Source: Immersiella caudata (taxonomy: Eukaryota > Ascomycota > Sordariomycetes > Sordariales > Lasiosphaeriaceae). From it: a DNA stretch of 64,000 bases. Each line of letters begins with the position of its first letter. Position 1 is the first letter of the stretch. Below the pieces are notes generated by a model that saw only the letters and a list, made by a program, of their open reading frames with translations, was not told the origin of the DNA and did not search any database. A program made the position numbers and the translations under genes. Location of the stretch: contig JAULSU010000006.1 in the NCBI GenBank assembly GCA_030512335.1, positions 806,001 to 870,000 on the forward strand, given 5' to 3'. Positions 44,516 to 54,440 of this stretch are shown in pieces.

Positions 44516-46200
44516 CAGTTTTTCACTGCAATTTTGCAAAAGATAAACAGGCAGCTTTGCAAGTGCCATCCCTAGCCCGAAATTGCTCCACACAAGGAGG
44601 GGACAGGGAGGTGGCCGTCGGACCCCCCCAGTGAGTTCCACCAATCTCCGCTCTCAAGGTGCCTCGGTGATAACTGTATTTTGACGACATCGTCAGGGAG
44701 GGAACAGTCGGGAAACCTTCCGCAACCCTTGATCCCAATAAAGCACAGCTTCACGAACAGCAGAGAAGTAGGCGAACCCCAGAACCATGCCGTTCCAAGT
44801 AGGGCTTCAGTTGGGACTTCAGCTCTCAACCACAACCTCACATCCATAACTGACTAGACCGAGAGATTCCGCAAGAGTGCAGACAATACTTCATTGATTT
44901 GGAAGCCCTCTGTTTGGCCATGTTTAAAAATGAGCTCCGGCCTGCATGGGAGTGCTTCATGCGCCCTTCTTTCACTGCAATTTTAGTCCCAAAGCAAAGC
45001 AACTCGGGAGCTTGTTGGGGGGCGTAGGTCAGCCCTCCATCTACTCGTTGCAATTTTGGCCCCGAAAGGAGGGGGAAAGGTAGAATAGCATCCAGCCCAT
45101 TAACTTCCGTCCCACACGAGTTAAAGAGCACACCGGAAGTCGCCAATTCCCATCGACGTAAGAATCATCACCATAGAGCAACTCAGAGTCATACCCTAGG
45201 TATCTGCCTTAGGGAAGAGCTCAAGTAAAGGTTTAGATCCTAATCGCATTCTCACTCCCTTGCCAAGGGCGACCGGATGGAGGGTTGCCATAGAGCGCAG
45301 ACAGACCTTACCCAAGATAGTTGGGAGCTTTCTGCGAGGTGGTGAACACCGGGAAGGGGTATCTACGACGTGAAGAACATCGTCTGCTTTGGGGAGGGCT
45401 ATTTCACTGCAATTTTAGCCCCCAAAGGAGAGCGCGGAGTCGCATGAGGGCCCCCCTGAAAATGACCTACCCCCTTCCAAAGTTGCATGGCTTGACAGTT
45501 GACAGTTTGTTGCAAAATTTTATCCAGATTCGGAGCCGCACTGCAATTTAGTCCCGAAGAAGGGTAAGCCGTAGTCGCAACCCCTTCGAGGACACACTTG
45601 TACATTTTCAAACACAGGTGATGTGCACTTTACCTAGGTAGGTACTGAGGCTGCAGTGATGTTTTGTGGCATGTCTGCGAGCCGTTGGCGCCGCGTTCTT
45701 AAGATGCCTAGGTAGTTTAGGTAGAGCTCACTCATGTACACGTTGTTGCAGACGAAGGCGAATGTGGACTTACGAGGCTCTAATCCTTGTCCAGCTGAAA
45801 ATACAAAATCGCTGCAATTCCGGCCCCGAAGGAGGGACCAAAGGCACAAGACCCAAATGAGTCAAAGAGAGCACCAAGAGACTGAATTCCACAGTTCCCA
45901 CGGACGCCAGAATCATCACCATGCCTTATCAAAGAACTCAAATGAGGCTTCAGGTCTTCATCTCACCGTCACCCTCACGGATGACTGGACGAGACCTTCC
46001 CCGAATCAACAGGACCCTTCTGCTTTGGTGAAGGACACTTGCCTCTTCTACGACCGGAAGAACAAAGTCTGCTGTGGCGAGGCCTTTTTACTGCAATTTT
46101 GGCCCCGAAGGAGGGAGCAAAGGCAGACGAGCCTTGGCCAATCAACTCCCAAGATCACACCAAGGGACCAGGCTCGACATCACCACCATCCTAGACATCA
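44516..46200 (+). repeat. decayed tandem-repeat array, anchor CACTGCAATTTTGGCCCC
   Basis: Versions of the anchor, usually followed by GAAGGAGGG, appear at about 44524, 44972, 45049 (starts GTTGCAA), 45403, 45539, 45811 and 46090. Flanking DNA is also related. The 60 bases before 45403 and before 46090 share GAAGAACA, then GTCTGCT and a GGCGAGGC-like word. The DNA after 45060 and after 45835 shares AAAGAG, AATTCCCA-like and AGAATCATCACCAT words. A GGCTTCAG...GACGAGACC block recurs near 44787 and 45948. Unit lengths are about 280-450 bases. Differences include many transitions. No intact open frame spans a unit and no transposase is visible. This looks like an old tandem duplication that has decayed. 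Confidence 0.7.
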
Positions 46201-46618
46201 TCACCACCGTCCAAGACATCTGACCAAGATGATCTTCAACCTCATTCACCTCAACCACACCACAACATTCACTTACACCACACATCTCACATCTATCTCA
46301 TCAAAGTCTTCACCAAACACACCTCTATTAAAACCCCACCCACCCCAGCCAAACACAAGAAGCGAAGTAATTACGTGTCAATAATTTTATACGTTTAGTT
46401 CATCTCATCTCAAACAATATTAACTCTCCCTCTCCCTTCCCTCCCTCTACCTTGCCCACTCCGAGGTACGCACATTGCCGAATAGTGATACGACCCTTTT
46501 GCAAAAAATAATATGTATTCCTTCTACAAGGGGGGATTATGATCCAATGCAGTTAAACCGACCCACCGCGAGAACCAGACAAAGTAAATGGGCATGATAT
46601 TTTGGTTCCTGGTCAGAC
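46201..46618. other. 3' flank of the GH16-like gene
   Basis: AT-rich, CA/TC-rich DNA between the repeat array and the stop codon of the GH16-like gene, probably its 3' untranslated region. No gene is seen. Confidence 0.5.
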
Positions 46619-49546
46619 TCAGAGACCGAGGACCAGGAAGGCACCGGCGAGGATGCCAACCATGCTGACGCCGGCCTTGAGGGAGGCACCAGCGGTGACG
46701 GGCTTGGCGCCGGTGAAGGTCGAGTTGGAACCACCCGGACCCTTGGTGTAGCCGCCGCCAGGTGCGGAAGCCACCGGGAGAGCGCCAGTGGTGGTCCACG
46801 AGCCCTTGGTCGGGGCGGCGCCACCAGCGGGGTACTCGTAGTCAGGCTTGCCGCCGGAGGAAGAGCCATCGGGCTTACCACCGGAGGGGTACTCGTAGTC
46901 GGGCTTGCCACCGGAGGAGCCATCAGGCTTTCCGCCGTGCGACCAGTCGGGCTTACCGCCGGGATGTCCGTCGGGCTTGCCACCGTGGTTCCAGTCAGGC
47001 TTGCCGCCAGCACCGCCAGTAGGCTTGGTAGGCCCGCTGCCGGTGGGGGTGACGGGGCAGACGGTGGTATAGACAGGGATGACCTCGGTGGTGACGTGGC
47101 CGTAGGGGCACTTGGTGACGGTGGGCGCGCAGCTGGTGATGGTGTAGGTGTGCGTGCTGTAGACAGTCGAGGTGGTCATCTCAACCGAAGAGCTGGGGAC
47201 TCCCGAGGGAGCGACCGACACTGAGGAGCTGGGAACGCCCGAGGGAGCGACCGACACTGAGGAGCTGGGAACACCCGAGGGAGCGACCGACACCGAGGAG
47301 CTGGGAACGCCAGAGGGAGCCACCGACACCGAGGAGCTGGGGACGCCCGAAGGGGCGACGGACGAGCTGGGGTACACGGAGCTGGGAGCAGCAGAGCTAG
47401 GAGGAGCCGAGCTGGGGACGGAAGAGACGGGAACGCTGGAAGACTCCTCGGGCTCGGCGCAGTAGCTAGACTCGGGCACATCGGACGACACGGAGCTGGG
47501 CACATCCGACGAGACAGAGCTGGGAACAGCCGAGATCGAGATCGAGTGGCTGTAAGATGAGCTGGGCGCAACAGAGCTGGGAACGGAGCTGGGGGCAGCA
47601 GAGGAGCTGGGAACGGCCGACACGGAGCTGGGGGCAGAAGAACTCGGGGGGGCCGAGCTGGGGATACTGGAAGACTCCTCGGGATCCTCGGCGCAGTAGC
47701 TCGACTCAGGCACATCCGAAGACACGGAGCTGGGCACATCCGACGAGACAGAGCTGGGAACAGCCGAGATCGAGTGGCTGTAAGATGAGCTGGGCGCAAC
47801 AGAGCTGGGGACGGAGCTAGGCGCAGCCGAGACCGAGCTGGGGACGGAGGAGACGGAGCTAGGCGCAGCAGAAGAGCTGGGAACAGCCGAGGGAACGCTG
47901 GACGACTCCTCGGGTTCCTCCTCGCAGTAGCTGGACTCAGGAGCCTCGGACGAGCTGGGAGGTGCAGAGCTCGGGGCAGCGGAGATGGAGCTGGGGATGG
48001 AGGAGACGGAGCTGGGCGCAGCAGAAGAGCTGGGAACAGCCGAGGGAACGCTGGAAGACTCCTCGGGCTCCTCCTCGCAGTAGCTGGATTCGGGGGCCTC
48101 GGACGAGCTCGGAGGCGCAGAGCTGGGAGCAGCAGAGATAGAGCTGGGTGGGGCGGAGATGGAGCTGGGGGGCGCCGAGGAGCTGGGAGCGACCGAGGGA
48201 ACAGACGAGCTGGGGTAGGCCGAAGGCGCGGACGAGCTGGGCTCAACGGAAGAGCTCACGGGGGCAGACGAGCTGGCCGGGACCGAAGAGCTGGCAGGCG
48301 CGGACGAGCTGGGCTCAACGGAAGAGCTCACGGGGGCAGACGAGCTGACCGGGACCGAAGAGCTGGCAGGCGCGGACGAGCTGGGCTCAACGGAAGAGCT
48401 CACGGGGGCAGACGAGCTGACCGGGACCGAAGAGCTGGCAGGCGTGGACGAGCTGGGGAGGGCAGACGAGACAGGGGGCTCGCAGGTCTCAACCTCCCAC
48501 TGGAACACCTTGATGTCCTCAACCTCCCAGTAAAGGTCGTTGAGCTTGCTCGACGAGAGGCTCTTGATGTACGACTCGCAGCTGCTCTTTCCGGTCTTTT
48601 GCTTGCAAGACCAGGGCCACTGGTTGTCAGAGCCGTAGCAGTCACGGCAGAAGTCGATGTTGAGTGCAATCTTCAGGCTGTTGAAGGCAGTCTGAATGTT
48701 GCAGGTCTCCTTGTAAACCGCCCAGTGGGCCTTGCCCCACGAGCCGCTGCCCATCTCCTTGGGAACGGGGTGTTCGCTCTTGACGTTGCTGGGGGTCGAC
48801 GAGTAAGGCCACGACCAGACCTTGATAAAGTCATCGGTCCACTGGACGGCATAGGTGCCGCCCGTCGACTTGCTCCACTGACCGTCGGTCTCCTTCACGC
48901 TGCAGCCTTGGCCAAAGAACTGTGCAGGAGTGTCGACGTCGCAGTTGAACGTCTCGGTGGCTCCCTCGTACTTGGAGGGGTTGAGCTTGCACTGTCCGGC
49001 AACCGTCTCATTGGTGACTGCAGAGATGGAGTTGTGGCTTGCCTCGTTCCACTGCTTGTAGATGTCGAGCTCTCCGTTGTTGGGCCATTGGGGGCCGAAC
49101 AAGAAGAACGAAGGCCAGGCGCCGCATGTCTTCTGGGGGAAGTGCTTGAATCGGGCGACGAAAAGACCGGACTCGAACGACTTCTTGCTCTCGATCTTCA
49201 CTGTCCCACGGCCGTTGTTTCCGGTCGGGGTGTTCTTGTCGACGCCGATGGTGACGCTGTTGGTGTAGGCCTTGATGACGTTCTTGCTCTCCGCCTCGCC
49301 CTTCGACAGGTACTTGACGTATCCACTGCTTCCATCTGGTGTCGTGTTGAAGTCGAAGCCATCGAAGAAAGTCTTGCCCTTGTACACGGTGTCGAGCTCA
49401 TAGCAGGCTTTGGGCACACATGACGGAGCAGGGGGAGAGGGGTTATGGGGGTTCCAAAGATTATTAGGGCCTTTGTTGCCAGCTGCGACGCCAGACACAC
49501 ATGCCAGGGCAACGGCGCCGACCTGGATGAGAGAGGGAGCCATCAT
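46619..49546 (-). CDS. GH16-like secreted GPI protein with repetitive Ser-rich stalk
   Basis: This is one exon of 975 aa. The signal peptide is at residues 1-22 (SLIQVGAVALACVSGVAAG). A GH16 (beta-glucanase/transglycosylase) fold covers about 40-355, with FFDGFDFNTTPDGSSGYVKY, GRGTVKIESKKSFESGLFVA and CGAWPSFFLFGPQWPNNGEL. They are followed by ALNIDFCRDCYG and LYWEVEDIKVFQWEVETCEP. The family active-site motif ExDxxE reads ELDIYK: Glu159 and Asp161 are kept but the acid/base Glu is Lys164. A 430-residue Ser/Pro/Val stalk follows, built from 24-, 51- and 12-residue repeats with SSYCEEEPEESS blocks. Then come a Cys-bearing segment and GGKPD repeats (about 855-905). A hydrophobic tail for GPI attachment ends the protein (MVGILAGAFLVLGL). 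It is probably wall-exposed. Hydrolytic activity is doubtful. A second ATG lies one codon in. Confidence 0.88.
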   Translation of the reverse strand: MMAPSLIQVGAVALACVSGVAAGNKGPNNLWNPHNPSPPAPSCVPKACYELDTVYKGKTFFDGFDFNTTPDGSSGYVKYLSKGEAESKNVIKAYTNSVTIGVDKNTPTGNNGRGTVKIESKKSFESGLFVARFKHFPQKTCGAWPSFFLFGPQWPNNGELDIYKQWNEASHNSISAVTNETVAGQCKLNPSKYEGATETFNCDVDTPAQFFGQGCSVKETDGQWSKSTGGTYAVQWTDDFIKVWSWPYSSTPSNVKSEHPVPKEMGSGSWGKAHWAVYKETCNIQTAFNSLKIALNIDFCRDCYGSDNQWPWSCKQKTGKSSCESYIKSLSSSKLNDLYWEVEDIKVFQWEVETCEPPVSSALPSSSTPASSSVPVSSSAPVSSSVEPSSSAPASSSVPVSSSAPVSSSVEPSSSAPASSSVPASSSAPVSSSVEPSSSAPSAYPSSSVPSVAPSSSAPPSSISAPPSSISAAPSSAPPSSSEAPESSYCEEEPEESSSVPSAVPSSSAAPSSVSSIPSSISAAPSSAPPSSSEAPESSYCEEEPEESSSVPSAVPSSSAAPSSVSSVPSSVSAAPSSVPSSVAPSSSYSHSISAVPSSVSSDVPSSVSSDVPESSYCAEDPEESSSIPSSAPPSSSAPSSVSAVPSSSAAPSSVPSSVAPSSSYSHSISISAVPSSVSSDVPSSVSSDVPESSYCAEPEESSSVPVSSVPSSAPPSSAAPSSVYPSSSVAPSGVPSSSVSVAPSGVPSSSVSVAPSGVPSSSVSVAPSGVPSSSVSVAPSGVPSSSVEMTTSTVYSTHTYTITSCAPTVTKCPYGHVTTEVIPVYTTVCPVTPTGSGPTKPTGGAGGKPDWNHGGKPDGHPGGKPDWSHGGKPDGSSGGKPDYEYPSGGKPDGSSSGGKPDYEYPAGGAAPTKGSWTTTGALPVASAPGGGYTKGPGGSNSTFTGAKPVTAGASLKAGVSMVGILAGAFLVLGL
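47180..47359 (-). repeat. 36-nt coding minisatellite, 5 copies
   Basis: Five tandem units encode VAPSGVPSSSVS (residues about 730-789 of the GH16-like protein), nearly identical at DNA level. Confidence 0.9.
48233..48448 (-). repeat. 72-nt coding minisatellite, 3 copies
   Basis: Three tandem units of 24 residues (core SAPVSSSVEPSSSAPASS) at residues 367-438 of the GH16-like protein. Confidence 0.9.
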
Positions 49547-52223
49547 GAAGAGGCGTATTAACGAATGTGGGGGTGTATCAAGAACGAGTGGCTAGACGTG
49601 AGATACGTCAAAGGACGAGCAAAGATGCTCAGGGACGCTGAAGTTGCAGCGTGACGGCGTTGTCGTAAGCAGCAAGAGGGGGAGGCTCCTGCCTCCTAGC
49701 TGCGATGGCGGCCATCGACTTTATGGGGGACGCTTGACTACCCTGGTGTGATGCCCGGGCCGCACGCAACCCCCCGTTGGCGCGCTCCCAGTCTGCCCTC
49801 GAGGCCGTCATCGCTGAGGCTGCACACTCGGCTGGCAGCACTGGCACCCTCACGATGGCCCATGGGATTCGGTAGGGGAGCCATGGCCACAAAAATGCAA
49901 AGCACCAGGCTAGGCTCATTCGGGCGAAAGTTGGGAGGGGCCATGGAACGGTTGCGCTCCCAAAAAAGACACTGGAAATTAGATATCGATCACGGCCCTT
50001 TTCCATTGGGCGAGAAGTGACTGGGTGGTCAGGCTCACGTCCCTGGCTCTTGGGACAGCAATCGAATACGTGGTACGTACCTCCCATGTTGCTTTTCTCA
50101 GGGGTGGGTGGTATTGGCGATGGGCACTCTGGTGCCAGTTGTGCAAGTCGAATCCCATCAGCTAACGTTAGTTTGTACAATACTCGACCAAATGTAGTAA
50201 TGAGAACGAGAATCTCACAGCATTCGCCCACAGCCTCTGCTGTGTGTTCTGGTTGAGGGAGATACTCTCATCCCATCGCTGACTGGATTTCGGTGATTGC
50301 AATAGCCGCAGTCGCGCCACAACTCTCACCTCAACGTCAAAGTGGATGCACAGAACGGGCGGCACAGGCGGAGAGAAAATCAGGGGCAGCTGCGCGGAAA
50401 GGTCCGTTCGATGCAGGAACCGAGGGAGCGACGCTTTTCGATTGGCTGCTGGCCAATACTAATTTGCTGTTATGCAGTTGTCGTCCTCAGCGGCCCATGG
50501 CGGGGTCCCGAGCCACATGCCCCAAGCTCGCCCTACCGGGTTGTTAGTCATGGAAGGTCGCTCCGTTGTGACTACCGTCAGGTCCACCAGACGGTGACGT
50601 GAGTGACTGTTCCGGGCCCGTTTTCGCTGCCTGGAGCAATTCCTCCTCGAACCAGCGCCCTGAAGTTGTTGATCAGATTGTTGTTCTTGGGATGATGACG
50701 TTCGCGTCCGCCGGCCCGACATCAGGCGCTGGGGCTGTGAGCCAGTTGGATCTGTGCTGCACCCCCATCCTCTTTTGGCGCTCGCCCAGGGTGTCTCACC
50801 ATTCGCAAGTCTCGAAGCGGCGAGTGTTACTCGAGCCACGGCCAGAGCAAGAGTGTGTCAGTGCCGTGGCATCCGAAAGCCGAAGGTTGTCGCCTCTTCC
50901 GTCATCTTGGTTGCGGGCGCGTGGATGATCAATTTCCAGTCTCATCTCGCCATGCCGCATAGCACATGCCAGACCAGCGATCTCTGCCTGGCATAGCAAC
51001 ATAAGTTAAACGATATGGCGGGGAGAATAAGCTTAACCGACAGCGCACCACTTGTCTGAAATCCTCGTGGTTGTCGTTGGGAAAGGCGGCAATCGAAGTG
51101 GAAACTGCGTGCTTGTGGATCAGCAATGGTTTCTAGTGCTCACACGTCGCCATTGATGAATTCGGCAGAACACGAACGGCGCTGGGAGCCGATGACGCGA
51201 ATAAACGGTGGGATCGCGCTTCCCTTCCCTGAGCGTAGCGCCTTGCGCAAACATGGCTGAACGCCGCTATCACATATCCAGCATCAGCTGAATGAGTGTC
51301 CCTTGGCAACCCCTGGCCGAAGCCTGCAGCTCTCATAATTTCATTTGGCGTAGGTCGAAACAAGTTTTTTTCTCTCTGAGAACAAGCCAAAAGCTCTGGG
51401 GGTTAAAAAAAATAAAAAAAAAATAAAAAAGCTCTCGCGAATTCCATGGCCGCGCGACACGATGCGCTCCTTCCCCGAGAGATTGACTTCGACCACATGA
51501 GTCCAAGTGGCGACACGGTCGAATATCCACATGGTGTTCAACCCTAAACTTTTCCACGTTCGCACTGACAGGTAGCAAGCATCATGGCTCCTGCCTCATC
51601 GTGCAATGATGAATGGGAACAAGACTTCCCGTAACTAGTAAAATCTGCCAAGTTGGGACTTGAGCTGTATCGGGCATGCCTCGCGATGGCTCGCCAACGC
51701 CAAATTGATTAGTACAACCTACCTTCACTCTTTTGTCACGATCATCATGCAATCCACATCGCTTCACCACATTGCAGTTGATCGCGTTGCATTCTGAGAC
51801 TCTACCGAAGTCGACTGATCGATCGAAACTATCTCACTGTCGTTCCTCGCTGGGCGGCATACGGCACCTCAGCAGGTCCTCGAAGCCCAGAGTCCCAGAG
51901 GGGCATGCCCTGTCTCTGCCTGCTCCGCCACTCCCCCTTTTCAGTCGCACGAATCAGAACGCTGCCTTGCGCCGATGTAACCATTGCAAAAGGGGGCTCT
52001 GCAAACATCAAACCAAAATTCCCAGCCGTCGACAACAGCCAACGTCCATTACTCTTCCGACTACAAGTACATATGCCAACAACAAACCAAGCCGCCACTA
52101 ACTGACCGTCAATGGCCAATGCCAGTTCAAATTCCCTTTGTTCCCAACCGCCACGCCTCCGCAACCCCTCACTTTCGACGAAGACCATCAACCACGAAGA
52201 CGTCTTCGGTCAGCTAACTCAGG
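49547..52223. other. 2.7-kb intergenic region
   Basis: The stretch upstream of the GH16-like gene contains no supported gene. Short frames overlap on both strands. An A-rich tract lies near 51407-51430. The DNA near 51.7-52.2 kb looks like the 3' flank of the next minus-strand gene. Confidence 0.5.
51407..51430 (+). repeat. A-rich tract
   Basis: A run of A broken only by single T residues. Confidence 0.8.
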
Positions 52224-53192
52224 TCAACGCAACATGTGATCCACCTTGTCGAGAAGACGATGCGTGGCGCGGGCAACGCTGTTGATGCCTGATTTAGCCA
52301 TATTCTTTCCTACCGTCGCAGCAGGTCTCAGTCGTCCTTTGGACTCCTTCGCTTTGAGCTTCTTGCGCATGGCGGCCGCTTTCTCATCGTCGGTATCAGC
52401 AAGATAGGCGTCAATCTCCGACATCTTTTGCTCGGTCGTCATGTGTCGCAAGGTGCTGGTGCTGCTGGCCAGATCCGTGCGCGCGAACTGGGAAGCGATG
52501 GGCAGGTTGTTCATAATGCCGAGCGGCGAGGGCGTGTGACGGAATCCCGATGAATTCGACTGGTTGTACGGGATCGAGAACGGAACGGATGGCCACACCG
52601 TCATGGTTGTATCGGAACTCTTCATCCGCAGGACGCTCCCGGCGCGGCGCTGGCCGTGGTTGTCATGTCCGAATCGACCGTTGGACATATAACTGTCGCT
52701 GTCACCCTCAGTTGCCGCGAGCGAAGGGGTCGATGGCTCCGCCCAGCGTATATGAAGAAGCTCAGGTTCCGGGTACATGCCATTGACGCACTGGGAAGCT
52801 GGATAAATGGGCAAGGCTGGGAGTAAGCCCCCGTAACCCTGATATTCTCCTAGCTGCGACGACTGGATCGAGGGAGATGACAAATCCGGGAAGGGCTCGT
52901 TGGGCTGGTTGGGCGAATACCGACGGCGCGTGGCATCAACTGGAGGAGATCGAGCAGGCATAGGAATGCCGGGGAGCTGAGAGACGCTCGAACCCGATGG
53001 TAAAGGTGCCGAGGGCGTCAAAGTTGCGTCCTTGTGGCCGCTACGTCCCATCTCCCCCGCTGGAACCCACATACCCTCTTGGTTGGTTCCCGTCTTTTCG
53101 GTGTGGCTCTCCTTTTGAGCCCAGGTCTTCTCTTGGGTGTGGCTCTCAAAGATCTCATCCTCTTCGATCCACAGCTGGCGTCTCACATCGTC
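52224..53192 (-). pseudogene. downstream part of an interrupted gene (open frame after in-frame TAG)
   Basis: From 53192 to the stop at 52224 the frame of the upstream coding part stays open for 322 residues. It has no ATG at its beginning: the first residues read DDVRRQLWIEEDEIFE and the first Met is about 40 residues in. It then has a Pro/Ser-rich region (PLPSGSSVSQLPGIPMPARS), YMSNGRFGHDNHGQR, and an ordered end (TTEQKMSEIDAYLADTDDEK, AAAMRKKLKAKESKGRL, NSVARATHRLLDKVDHML). These look like genuine protein. Either the TAG is removed by splicing or read through, or it is a nonsense mutation or base error. The bases before GAC (CATTTTAG) would make a good acceptor, but no strong donor in the right phase lies nearby. 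No family is recognised. Confidence 0.55.
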
Positions 53193-54056
53193 CTAAAATG
53201 CGTTGACCTCTCCAACATCGCGCCTTCCTTCCTGCTCTTCCATTTTCATTGAACTCGACGACTCGTCGCCAGATCCCTCGTCGTCGTTGTACCCCGCCTC
53301 AAGGTCCAGTGCCTGGAGCGATTCCATCAGCTTGTCAAGTCTCCCCACAGGAGTGGAAGCAGACATGATATATTGAAGGGTTGCTGAACGTGTGAGATTG
53401 TTCGCCTTCACTTTCCCCTTCGTGGCAGTCTGCTGCTTCTTTGCTTCTGCTTCAGCTCGGTTCTTCGCAGCGTCTTCTTCCTTCTCAATCTTATCGAGGC
53501 ATCTCCCAAGCGGGCGATTGTTGAAGTAGGCCTTGTAGTTCAGCAGCGTAAGTGAATCCTCCTCGGCTGCGTACTCATTCTTAATGAAACCGGCGAGTGA
53601 GCGCGGAGCGAACGACGGACTCGGCTTCGCGCGAGCAACTGTGCGAGAGGAGTAGCTACTTGAAAAGACAGGTTGCTTCATCGCTGGCAATGCGCTCGCA
53701 TCGCTTTTTATCCCAACTGTCGCGCCACTCGCGACGCTATAAGCACTGGCGCTCGTCTCGCCACTTACGGAACAATCTTCGCGCCGCAAGATCGGAATCA
53801 AAAGACCACGCGGTGGCGGTGGAAGCGGCGGGCTGCTGTCGTGTCCTTGCTCGAAAAAGCTCGCCATCTCGCGGACTGACTTCCCCGATGGTGTCGTCTT
53901 TCTCGGAGAGGGAGAAGGTGGTCTGCGCGCAAGATTCGTGGAAAAGCTGCTCGACGCGCCGCGGATGCCGATCTTACGGTCGAGGATGCGCCCTGGAGAA
54001 GGAGTAGAGGACCCGCCTCTCTCGGGGCTAAGGAAGTTCAGGCTGGGAGTTGACAT
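53193..54056 (-). CDS. hypothetical protein, upstream part ending at TAG 53193-53195
   Basis: The frame from the ATG at 54056 encodes 287 aa up to TAG. I do not recognise a family. The start MSTPSLNFLSPERGG is followed by PSPGRILDRKIGIRGASSSF, SVREMASFFEQG, and a Pro-rich stretch (SSPPLPPPPRGLL). It continues with SLAGFIKNEYAAEEDSLTLL and NYKAYFNNRPLGRCLDKIEK, then a Lys/Ala-rich coiled segment and TRSATLQYIMSASTPVGRLDKLMESLQ. The composition resembles a disordered fungal regulator of polarity or septation, but that is only an impression. An open frame extends 103 codons upstream of 54056 through low-complexity DNA. I prefer the internal ATG because the N-terminal sequence becomes natural there. 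The same frame continues after TAG for 322 residues, so the true product may be about 610 aa. Confidence 0.6.
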   Translation of the reverse strand: MSTPSLNFLSPERGGSSTPSPGRILDRKIGIRGASSSFSTNLARRPPSPSPRKTTPSGKSVREMASFFEQGHDSSPPLPPPPRGLLIPILRREDCSVSGETSASAYSVASGATVGIKSDASALPAMKQPVFSSSYSSRTVARAKPSPSFAPRSLAGFIKNEYAAEEDSLTLLNYKAYFNNRPLGRCLDKIEKEEDAAKNRAEAEAKKQQTATKGKVKANNLTRSATLQYIMSASTPVGRLDKLMESLQALDLEAGYNDDEGSGDESSSSMKMEEQEGRRDVGEVNAF

Positions 54057-54129
54057 GGTGATGTCCCGGTGCGGAGAACCACGCCTTTGTGAGAGAGGGA
54101 AGGGATTGTGTTGCGCATCAGTGTCGGGG

Positions 54130-54440
54130 GTTTCTTTGATGGGTGAGGCCCCTCTGCGTGTTGCGCCGGAAGCTGCGCTTGAGGCTGCGCTTGAGAGGTA
54201 CACTTCGGAAGGTTTCAGGCCGTCTTGGTGGTTTGCGCCGGAGAGAGTGACGCTCAAGAGACCTGCGCTTGAGAGAGGTGAGCGCTGGAGAGGTGAGCGC
54301 ACAAGGGAAGTGAGTGCGTGAGAGGTGAGCGCCCACCACGCTCGAGAACCGCACTCAAGAGGCACGCTCGAAAGGAGTTGAGCGCAAGAAGGCTGCGCTG
54401 AAAAAGATCTGCGCGCAAAAGCGTTTCGCTTGAGAGCGTT
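54130..54440 (-). repeat. low-complexity region of GCGCTTGAG-type words
   Basis: GCGCTTGAG, GAGCGC and CGCTCAAG or CGCTCGA variants recur about 15 times in 300 bases just upstream of the 54056 start. The copies are scattered on both strands with irregular spacing of about 10-25 bases. Confidence 0.6.

Noticed and set aside
45734..46384. A 216-codon plus-strand frame with repeated PRRRxQR peptides
   Set aside because: It runs through two decayed repeat units. The peptide repetition follows from the DNA repeats and not from a protein family.
47176..48246. A 356-codon Pro/Arg/Ser-rich frame on the minus strand
   Set aside because: It is an alternative frame of the repetitive GH16 stalk and exists only because the repeats avoid stops in every frame.
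48599..49423. A 274-codon open frame on the plus strand
   Set aside because: It is the antisense shadow of the GH16 domain, whose minus-strand frame has clear family motifs and a signal peptide.
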